64,000 nucleotides of DNA. Source: JAFLCM01 sp046154665. Its GTDB lineage: Bacteria; Planctomycetota; Phycisphaerae; Phycisphaerales; UBA1924. Below the pieces are notes generated by a model. The model saw nothing but the letters and a program-made list of their open reading frames with translations, made no database searches and was not told where the DNA came from. The DNA is taken from the NCBI GenBank assembly GCA_046154665.1, contig JBJXFG010000101.1, positions 33,085 to 97,084 on the forward strand, given 5' to 3'. The position numbers were made by a program, and so were the translations under genes. Shown one piece after another: positions 27,154-33,692 of the stretch. Each line of letters begins with the position of its first letter. Within the stretch, counting starts at the first letter, position 1.

Positions 27154-27732
27154 TCATCGCTTCTTCTTGACGGCACTTCGCTTCGCAACCTTCTTCTTCG
27201 TACCGGCCTTCTTCGCCGACTTCTTCGCGGCATTCTTCGCGACGCTCTTCGCCGCGGGTTTCGACGCCCGAGCCTGGCCGCCCTTGGCAAGCTGCGCCTC
27301 GTACATCGCCACATAGTCCTTCAGCTTCATCCGCCGCAGCGCCTCGGCCACCACGTCCAGCGGCACGTCGTCGATCTTCTTGAAGCGGATGCATGACGCT
27401 CCCATGTCAAGCTTCTTGCCCGTCGCTTTCCACGCCGTCACGAACCACTGCTTCATTGACGGGTTCATGTACAACCCCATCAGGTGCAGCGAAACGCCCT
27501 GCTTCTGCGACGCCAACCCCGCGAACGGCAGCGGCTGGCTCGGGTCGCAGTGATACCCCGCGGGAAAAATCGAGTGCGGCACGGCGTAGCCCATCATGCC
27601 GTAGCCCATCCGCTCTTCAAACCCCTTGTCGATGTTCTTCAGGATCACCGCGCGCACCGCTTCGATGGTGGCGCGGCGATCCTCCGGCAGCGAGGCGAGA
27701 TACTCCGGCACCGTGGCGGCTTTGGATTGCAT
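27154..27732 (-). CDS. DUF1801 (YdhG-like) protein with histone-like Lys/Ala tail
   Basis: The predicted protein is 192 residues. Residues 1 to about 140 match the DUF1801/YdhG fold (TVPEYLASLPEDRRATIEAV, GYGMMGYAV, GVSLHLMGLY, MGASCIRFKKIDDVP). This fold is found in small proteins of uncertain role, some called iron chaperones. The last 50 residues are almost only Lys, Ala, Ser and Arg (KSAKKAGTKKKVAKRSAVKK), like histone H1 or bacterial Hc1 tails, which suggests nucleic-acid binding. The ATG at 27732 is the most upstream start and fits the domain. Confidence 0.8.
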   Translation of the reverse strand: MQSKAATVPEYLASLPEDRRATIEAVRAVILKNIDKGFEERMGYGMMGYAVPHSIFPAGYHCDPSQPLPFAGLASQKQGVSLHLMGLYMNPSMKQWFVTAWKATGKKLDMGASCIRFKKIDDVPLDVVAEALRRMKLKDYVAMYEAQLAKGGQARASKPAAKSVAKNAAKKSAKKAGTKKKVAKRSAVKKKR

Positions 27733-27764
27733 CCGGGCAGTCTACCGACGACGAGCCCGCACGT

Positions 27765-28217
27765 TCAACGGTTTGCCCAGCGGATCTCGATCTTCCAATC
27801 CTGGGCCCGCTTGTCGAGCGCGTTGGCTTCGAGCCGCTTCTGTCCCTTAGGTTCGAGCACCACCTCGCGCCACCCCATCGCCGGACGGATCTCGCGCCCG
27901 TCCGCGTCGTACCAGGTGAAGCGGTAGTCGAGGATGTATCGCTCATCGCCGAGACTCCGCGTCGGGACCGCGACCGTCAGCAGGTCGTTCGGGCGCACCT
28001 GGATCGGCGCATCAAACCCGAGGCTCTTCATCAGCTCCGGGTGGCTCATCACGATGCGCGGGTTGTTGTGCGGCGCGGGCACGGGATCGGCGCGGCCCTC
28101 ATACGGGCGTGGGTCGCTCGTCTTGCAACCGACCAGCGATCCACTCCCCGCCACCATCGGCAGCGCGGCGAGCGACATCATCACGGGTTTCATCGAACGG
28201 TTCGGCTTGCAGCTCAT
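27765..28217 (-). CDS. YcfL-like (DUF1425) lipoprotein
   Basis: The predicted protein is 150 residues. The signal peptide has a lipobox in GSGSLVGCKTS. The C-terminal half matches DUF1425/YcfL: LLTVAVPTRSLGD, LDYRFTWYDADGREI and AQDWKIEIRW. YcfL-type lipoproteins usually lie beside lpoB, as here. The ATG at 28217 has GAGGAG upstream and is preferred over a longer frame that would read through the repeat at 28255-28321. It is the last gene of a leftward lipoprotein cluster. Confidence 0.75.
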   Translation of the reverse strand: MSCKPNRSMKPVMMSLAALPMVAGSGSLVGCKTSDPRPYEGRADPVPAPHNNPRIVMSHPELMKSLGFDAPIQVRPNDLLTVAVPTRSLGDERYILDYRFTWYDADGREIRPAMGWREVVLEPKGQKRLEANALDKRAQDWKIEIRWANR

Positions 28218-28254
28218 GGTTGTCTCCTCAATCTCCGAGAGTCGCCCGGAGCAT

Positions 28255-28321
28255 GGTGGCACAGGCGTACCACCTGTGTCTGATTGCTTATGTTCACGCA
28301 CAGGCGGGAAGCCTGTGCCAC
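28255..28321. repeat. REPIN-like paired inverted repeat (GGTGGCACAGGC family)
   Basis: The arm at 28255-28280 and the inverted arm at 28298-28321 share GGTGGCACAGGC/GCCTGTGCCAC. Each arm can fold on itself (CACAGGC...CCTGTG). It has the same architecture as the in-gene copy at 1912-2040, and lies between the COG3014-like gene and the ycfL-like gene. Confidence 0.75.
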
Positions 28322-28341
28322 TGGTTCTTTCAAAACAACTC

Positions 28342-29739
28342 TCATCGCGGCTCACTCCCCCGAACTTCCGACTCCCACGCCGCCTCGGCGTCATGGTCCG
28401 CCTCGCGGGCCATCTGCTGCGATTCGTACGTCCACGTCGTCACCGGTCGCACCGGAACCCCGTGCGACGCAAGCGAGCGGAGATAGATCACCGTCGGCGC
28501 GCTCGCCGTGCCCGGCCTGACGCCCGGCACCGAGAGCGGTGCCGATCGCCCGCCGCTGAAACTGATACCGATGTCCGCACCCTGAGGCGGCAACTCCAGC
28601 GCCGCCACGAACACCTCGCCGGGGATCAGCTCGTTGTGCCGCGTGTCCGCCGAGGCGAGCAGCTTCATCAGCAGCCCCGCCCCCGCCGCGGCGAGGCCCG
28701 CGATCTGCGCGTCCTTGTTGTTGCTCGCGGCGGCGGTGGTGATCCCGCCGATGACGAGCACGCTGCCCAGGCCGCTCTTGAATCGGCGCGCGTCCTCGAG
28801 GTTGTTCCAGCGGTAGTCGGCGCTCATGCGGTTCACGTCCGCCGCGGGCGCGACTGTCACGAACGGCCCGCCGATGCCGACGCGGAGATCACCCGCGGGC
28901 GGATCGCGCGGCACCCAGCGCGTCGAGGCGCCGTCTTCGCCGTAGGAATCCTTGCGCGGCCCGCGCCCCGACTCGACCACCAGCAAAGCGTTGAAGCGGC
29001 CGGCCCGCACGGCATCCGCCAGCGGGCGCAGCGAGGCATTCAACGCCACCGCGCGATCGAGCGGCTGGTCGTCGGCTTCGCCCAGCACGCGGTTGGCGAT
29101 GCCCTCCATCAAATACCCCAGCGCAAAGGTGCTCTCGACGAGCTTCACACCCTCGCGCGAGAAGCGGTCCTTCCCGCTCGGGTCGGCGTCCTTGAAGTCC
29201 GCCAGCCTTCGCACCGACGCCCGCGCGGCGACGCGGACGTTTTCCCAGTCACCCCGCAGCGCGCTCACCCACGCCAGCGCCGTGTACGTCATCGCCTGTT
29301 CATACGGCTCGCCCTTGTAGACCAGTGCGCCGTCGGAGAGCACGGTGGCCGCGAAGATGCGGCCCTCGTCGTTCACGTTGCCCGATTCCAGCAACTGGTA
29401 CGCCGTGCGCAGCGCGTTTGACGCCGAGTTCACGTCCCCCGCCGCCAGCGACGCCATGCCCAGCCGAGCGTTGTTCAGCAGCGAGTTCTCGTCGAGCGGG
29501 CGGCGCTCCGCCGCGGGACGAAAGCCCACGGCGGCGGCCCCGAAGTCCGCCCGCGAAAAATCCGCGACCGCCTGTCGCGTCTGAAGGTCTGATGCACAGC
29601 CCGTGAGCGACGAGCCCGCCAGCGCCGCCCCAACAAGCCATCCGAGCCCCGAGCGCAAGCTCGGGGCCAAGGAACTCCGGCCAGCGCCCGCACGCTCGCA
29701 CGTCGCCAAAGACCCAAGATGGACCGCTGAAGTCCCCAT
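28342..29739 (-). CDS. COG3014-like lipoprotein of the LpoB-linked cluster
   Basis: The predicted protein is 465 residues from the ATG at 29739. A lipobox lies in LVGAALAGSSLTGCASD. The body is helical and TPR-like in the first half (NNARLGMASLAAGDVNSASN, EQAMTYTALAWVSALRGDW, DRFSREGVKLVESTFALGYL). A second half carries VLVIGGITTAAASNNKDAQ and a beta-rich end (FVAALELPPQGADIGISFSG). COG3014 proteins are known neighbours of ycfL and lpoB, and all are present here. The ATG lies in the spacer of the inverted repeat at 29640-29799, and the left arm encodes part of the n-region before the signal core. A TTG at 29808 is the alternative start. Confidence 0.7.
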   Translation of the reverse strand: MGTSAVHLGSLATCERAGAGRSSLAPSLRSGLGWLVGAALAGSSLTGCASDLQTRQAVADFSRADFGAAAVGFRPAAERRPLDENSLLNNARLGMASLAAGDVNSASNALRTAYQLLESGNVNDEGRIFAATVLSDGALVYKGEPYEQAMTYTALAWVSALRGDWENVRVAARASVRRLADFKDADPSGKDRFSREGVKLVESTFALGYLMEGIANRVLGEADDQPLDRAVALNASLRPLADAVRAGRFNALLVVESGRGPRKDSYGEDGASTRWVPRDPPAGDLRVGIGGPFVTVAPAADVNRMSADYRWNNLEDARRFKSGLGSVLVIGGITTAAASNNKDAQIAGLAAAGAGLLMKLLASADTRHNELIPGEVFVAALELPPQGADIGISFSGGRSAPLSVPGVRPGTASAPTVIYLRSLASHGVPVRPVTTWTYESQQMAREADHDAEAAWESEVRGSEPR

Positions 29740-29799
29740 GTGCTCTCGAAGCGCCAGGCGGTCGGTCGGTGGCCCCGAACTTGCGCTCGGGGCTCGGAT
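29640..29799. repeat. Paired inverted repeat spanning a start codon
   Basis: Arms 29640-29669 and 29770-29799 are 30-base inverted copies with one difference, containing CGAGCCCCGAGCGCAAG. The 100-base spacer holds the likely ATG (29739) of the leftward COG3014-like gene, and the left arm is translated in frame. Confidence 0.75.
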
Positions 29800-29817
29800 G
29801 ATCCTCAAGCAAGGACG

Positions 29818-30387
29818 TTAATCGAACGCATTCCGCGAAATCCCATACTTCACCTCGTACGAATCCTCCCACACTAACAACCCGCTCTCGAGGTCCAGCA
29901 GTTGGAACGCGCACAGATAGTGGTCGCTCCGCGACAGCAGGCTCGACGCCGTATCCGACCGGAACTCGGCCCGCAGCGCGTGCGTCGGACGCAGTCTTGA
30001 CTGCTCCGGCGCGTAGTCCGCCCCGGCGTATCGCTGCCACTCCGCCGCCGGCAGCACGAACGCGATGTTCCGCTCGTTCCCCAGCATCGTCCGCGCCAGG
30101 TTGGCCCTGAACCGGCCCATGATCCCCCACTTCTCTGAATCGTCCATCAAATGCTCGGTGCGGTTGCTCACGCGGTCCATCGTAAACACCCAGCGCTCGC
30201 TCGAAGTGTTCCGAGAAGCGATCGGCATCGAAGCGTTAAGCGACGCCGCCATCTGATCGGTCATCTTCACCACGTCCGCCGCCGTGAGCGAAGTGGTGTT
30301 GATCCGCGGCGCGGCGCAGCCGGCCGCCCCGGCACCGGCCACACACGCCGCCGCGATCAGCGCCGCCTTGATGCCTCGATGCCTCAT
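29818..30387 (-). CDS. LpoB-like lipoprotein (paralogue 2)
   Basis: The predicted protein is 189 residues. The lipobox is AGAGAAGCAAP. The body resembles the LpoB/PBP-activator fold with ADVVKMTDQMAASLNAS, WVFTMDRVSNRTEHLMD, HALRAEFRSDTA and YLCAFQLLDLESGLLVWEDS. LpoB in Proteobacteria is an outer-membrane lipoprotein that activates PBP1B during peptidoglycan synthesis. The ATG at 30387 is preceded by GGGGAAGG. A GTG at 30408 would overlap the stop of the next LpoB-like gene by four bases (GTGA). Either start makes these two genes translationally close. Confidence 0.75.
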   Translation of the reverse strand: MRHRGIKAALIAAACVAGAGAAGCAAPRINTTSLTAADVVKMTDQMAASLNASMPIASRNTSSERWVFTMDRVSNRTEHLMDDSEKWGIMGRFRANLARTMLGNERNIAFVLPAAEWQRYAGADYAPEQSRLRPTHALRAEFRSDTASSLLSRSDHYLCAFQLLDLESGLLVWEDSYEVKYGISRNAFD

Positions 30388-30404
30388 GCCTCGATACCTT
30401 CCCC

Positions 30405-30995
30405 TCACGACGCGAACTTCGCCTCGTACGAACCTTCATACACAATCTCGCCGTCGTTCAGATCAACAATCTGGAACGTCAGCAGGTAGTAGTTCGCGCC
30501 CACGTTCGGCATGTCGTAGAACACGCCGCGCAGGGCATAGTCGGCCTTCGACTTATACCCGCCCGTCGAACCCGGCGGCGGCTCAAGCCCCTCGCTCGCA
30601 CGGATCGCCGTCACCGTCGCGCGGCGCTCGACGAACCCGATGTTGTACCGCGCCCCGCTCTCGTTCAGCTTGGTGCGCACCCGCGCCAGGTAAATGTCGT
30701 AGTTCCGGCTCGGCAGCGTCGTCTTGTTCTCCACCCGGTCCATCACGATGTTGATCCGGTACGGCGGGTTCTGAAACTCCGGCTTGCTGGCGATCTGCGC
30801 GATGATGTCGTCGGTCGAACTCACCAGGTCCTTGCTGGCGAGATCAACCTCGTTAGAACGCCGCTTGGCCGGGTCGGCGGTGGTCGTCCGCCCCAAGTTC
30901 GGCGCGGGGTTGTTCTGGTTCTGGCACCCGCTCCCGACAGGGACGACGAGCAGCGAGACGCCCACGAGCGACGCTTTCAGAATGCGCGAGAGCAT
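30405..30995 (-). CDS. LpoB-like lipoprotein (paralogue 1)
   Basis: The predicted protein is 196 residues. The signal peptide is MLSRILKASLVGVSLLVVPV with the lipobox GSGCQN. LpoB-type features include DLVSSTDDIIAQIASKPEF, INIVMDRVENKTTLPSRNYD, ADYALRGVFYDMP and YLLTFQIVDLNDGEIVYEGS. It is the first gene of the leftward cluster LpoB1, LpoB2, COG3014-like, YcfL-like. The two LpoB-like proteins share the N[KR]T and LLTFQIVDL/CAFQLLDL positions but differ widely elsewhere, so the duplication is old. The ATG at 30995 is chosen for the signal peptide. Confidence 0.78.
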   Translation of the reverse strand: MLSRILKASLVGVSLLVVPVGSGCQNQNNPAPNLGRTTTADPAKRRSNEVDLASKDLVSSTDDIIAQIASKPEFQNPPYRINIVMDRVENKTTLPSRNYDIYLARVRTKLNESGARYNIGFVERRATVTAIRASEGLEPPPGSTGGYKSKADYALRGVFYDMPNVGANYYLLTFQIVDLNDGEIVYEGSYEAKFAS

Positions 30996-31298
30996 GGCGG
31001 TTTGATCCAAGTGAAAGAGGTGCGTGCGGCCCGACACGGCACCGATCCAAACCGACCCGACGCGTTCGGAGTTCGGTGGGGAGCGGGGGGTTCTCGGGCT
31101 TTCCCGACAATCGTACCGGTATTCGGGCAGGAGGGTGCGGATTTTCGAACGCCCGTTTCAAAGAAGTGTTGGACCTGCAAAACAAGGCGCGCAACGCCAC
31201 AAGACCATCTTCATCCTCCCCCGACTGCCGACTCCCGACTTCCGCACCGCCACCCCCCTTCAGCCCCCCCACTTTCAACCCGATCCAGACCGAGAACG

Positions 31299-32144
31299 AT
31301 GACCGCCACTCAAGGGTTGTCAAACCTCCTCGGCCTGCCGCTCGTGCGCTCGCTCAACGACGCCGTGCGCTCGTCGCAGCGCAGCATGGAGCGTCTGGCG
31401 ACGGGGCGGCGGATCAACCGCGCCTCCGACGACCCGGCGGGCCTCATCGCCTCCCAGAACCTCGGCAAGCAGTCCGCCGCCATCCGCGGTGAAATCCAGC
31501 GCCTCGAACGCGAGTCGCTCGTCCTCGGTGCCCGCGAGGGTGCGACCTCCGTGGTCTCCGATCTGATGATCGAACTCGACAGCCTCGTGGTGCAGGCCGC
31601 CAACAAGGGCGCCACCACGCTTGAAGAACGCGAGGCCCTGCAGCTCCAGGCCGACGCCATCATCGACGCCGTGAGGTTCACCTGCGAGACCTCGACGTTC
31701 AACGGCGAAAAGCTCTTCGGCAACGCCAACCCCGACGATCTCGCCTCGATCCAGGTCGCCGCCAAAGAAGGCGAAGAGCACGACGGCTCCGGCCTCATCC
31801 GCGTCAACCTCAGCGCTCTCCGCACCGGCGGCCGCCTCAACCTCATCGACGGCAACCTCGAACAAGCCCAGGAACTCACGACCCTCTCCGCCCGCTCTCT
31901 CGCCACAAGCGTCGGCGGCATGGGCGCGCAGCAGAAGACCTTCTACCAGCCGCAGATCAACCAACTCACGCGCGAACTCGAAGGCGTCGAGCAGGCCCGC
32001 TCCCAGATCCGCGACACCGACTTCGCGAAAGAAACCGGCGAACTGGTCCGATCGCAGGTCCTCGCCGCCGCCGCCACGAAGGTGATCGAGATCTTCCGAG
32101 CCAGCGCCGCCAAGAGCATCCTCGGCCTCCTCGGCGCGGCGTGA
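31299..32144 (+). CDS. fliC: Flagellin
   Basis: The predicted protein is 281 residues, a short flagellin. The N-terminal D0/D1 region is clear (SLNDAVRSSQRSMERLATG, INRASDDPAGLIASQNL), and so is the C-terminal region (SQIRDTDFAKETGELVRSQV, then LAAAATKVIEIFRASAAKS). The middle surface domain is reduced to about 100 residues. No signal peptide is needed because export is through the flagellar type III apparatus. Serine/threonine residues in the short central part are the probable glycosylation sites for the Maf/Neu operon at 17.4-23.9 kb. It is divergent from the LpoB cluster. The 300-base upstream gap shows no confident sigma-28 or sigma-54 promoter. Confidence 0.95.
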   Translation: MTATQGLSNLLGLPLVRSLNDAVRSSQRSMERLATGRRINRASDDPAGLIASQNLGKQSAAIRGEIQRLERESLVLGAREGATSVVSDLMIELDSLVVQAANKGATTLEEREALQLQADAIIDAVRFTCETSTFNGEKLFGNANPDDLASIQVAAKEGEEHDGSGLIRVNLSALRTGGRLNLIDGNLEQAQELTTLSARSLATSVGGMGAQQKTFYQPQINQLTRELEGVEQARSQIRDTDFAKETGELVRSQVLAAAATKVIEIFRASAAKSILGLLGAA

Positions 32145-32276
32145 GCCAGCACCGCGTCCGTCAGGGGGCGGCCCGAGCAGGGTCCGAGGCCCGGGGCACC
32201 GGGTTCCGCAGACGGGCCAAAGCGCCCGGCGATCCTGCGAAGGAACAGACGGCAGCCTGACCGCCAACCAGGCTCG

Positions 32277-33692
32277 TCACGGGCAGCTCGACCCGAAGTC
32301 TCCAAGAAACACAACCAGGTCCGGCGTGTTCACCACGCCGTCATGGTCGAGATCGGCGCGGTACGCCAGCGACCCCGGCACCGCCGTCTGGCCGAAGCGC
32401 CCGAGCATGAACGTCAGGTCAGCGACATTCACCACGCGATCGCCGTTGAAATCGGCCAGAACAACCAGCGCGCCCGCGCTGCTCGCGGCGTTGGCCGAAG
32501 CGCCCGCGTCGACACGCCCCGCGCCCAGCAGCCCCGCGTAGCTCGGGTTCGCCGCGTCGATCGGCGTCGCGCCCTGCGCCAAGAGCGCCCGCACTTCCGC
32601 CGCACCCACGAGATTGCACCCCGAGCGCAGCACCGCCGCCGCGCCGGCGATCAGCGGGGCCGCGAAACTCGTCCCGCTGGCGCGGGCATACTCGTTGTTG
32701 GGCAGCGTGCTCACCACGTCCACCCCGGGCGCGCACAGCGTGATCCATGCGCCGTAGTTCGAGAAGTCAGCCCTCAACAGGCTCCCGTGCGTGGCACCGA
32801 CGGCGATCGTGCCCGCCGGCGCGGGGAAGGCCGCCGGGAAGCGCGGGTTGGCGTCGTTCTCGTTGCCCGCGGAGGCAACGACGACCACGCCCCGGCTTTC
32901 CGCCTCGACCAGCGCGTTCTTCAGCAACGCGGGATCGGCGAGCGTGCCCAGGCTCAGGTTGATCACGTCCGCGCCATGGTCGAGCGCGTGGTAGATGCCC
33001 GCGATGGCGCGGAAGGTGGTGGCGACGCCGTCGCTATCCATCACCTTGATGGGCAGGATCTTCGCGTCGGGCGCCACACGCGCCACGAGCCCCGCCACCA
33101 GCGTGCCGTGGCCGACGAACTCGTCGAAGCGCGCATCGTTGTCGGTATCAAGGCCCGCGGGCACATCGGTCGGCGGTGTACCGGGATTCACAAAGTTCGT
33201 CCCGCCCGGCGCGACGCGTCCGAACAACTCCGGGTGCGTCGCATCGATACCGGTATCCAGCACCGCGACGGTCACACCCTGCCCGCGCCCCAGCGGCCAG
33301 GCGAGGCTCGCCTGCACCACGCCGGGCGTCGGGTCGTTCAGATAGGTGACCCGCGCCACGCGGAAAAACAGGCTCTGCGTCGAGCCGCCCGGCGGCTGCT
33401 CATCGGCAACGTAGTTCAACTCCGCCGAGATCACTTCGGCGTCGACGCTCAGCGAATCACGGAACGTGATCTCGTCAACGCTGACGGGCAACGCGACAAG
33501 ATGGATGTTCCGAGGCGTGATCGAATCAACCGTGGTGGTCGAATAGCGCGCGTTGAAGCCCGCGATGGTCGCACCGGGCGTCAGTCGCACCAGCGCCTGG
33601 TTGGGGATAAACGCGGGCTCATCCGCCGAGGCGACGCACGCCGCGGCAAACACAAAGGCGGCGGACAGAAGAGCACGAGGAAGCAGAGTCAT
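32277..33692 (-). CDS. Secreted S8 subtilisin-like protease with dockerin-like tail
   Basis: The predicted protein is 471 residues. A signal peptide (LLSAAFVFAAACVASADE) and an inhibitor-like propeptide (ALVRLTPGATIAGFNARYST) precede the catalytic domain. The triad is Asp in AVLDTGIDATHPEL near residue 143, His in GHGTLVAGL near 195 and Ser in ASGTSFAAPLIAG near 340, with the oxyanion Asn in ASAGNEND. The C terminus has two dockerin-like repeats (DFNGDRVVNVADL and DLDHDGVVNTPDL) and ends GSSCP. The ATG at 33692 overlaps the TPR-CHAT stop codon as ATGA and has AAGGAG upstream, so translation is coupled. It is the last gene of the sigma/anti-sigma/CHAT operon. Confidence 0.92.
   Translation of the reverse strand: MTLLPRALLSAAFVFAAACVASADEPAFIPNQALVRLTPGATIAGFNARYSTTTVDSITPRNIHLVALPVSVDEITFRDSLSVDAEVISAELNYVADEQPPGGSTQSLFFRVARVTYLNDPTPGVVQASLAWPLGRGQGVTVAVLDTGIDATHPELFGRVAPGGTNFVNPGTPPTDVPAGLDTDNDARFDEFVGHGTLVAGLVARVAPDAKILPIKVMDSDGVATTFRAIAGIYHALDHGADVINLSLGTLADPALLKNALVEAESRGVVVVASAGNENDANPRFPAAFPAPAGTIAVGATHGSLLRADFSNYGAWITLCAPGVDVVSTLPNNEYARASGTSFAAPLIAGAAAVLRSGCNLVGAAEVRALLAQGATPIDAANPSYAGLLGAGRVDAGASANAASSAGALVVLADFNGDRVVNVADLTFMLGRFGQTAVPGSLAYRADLDHDGVVNTPDLVVFLGDFGSSCP

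Noticed and set aside
31140..31298. Sigma-28 or sigma-54 promoter before flagellin
   Set aside because: TTGGACCTGC-like words occur near 31166, but the GG/GC spacing of sigma-54 sites and the sigma-28 consensus do not fit well enough to call.
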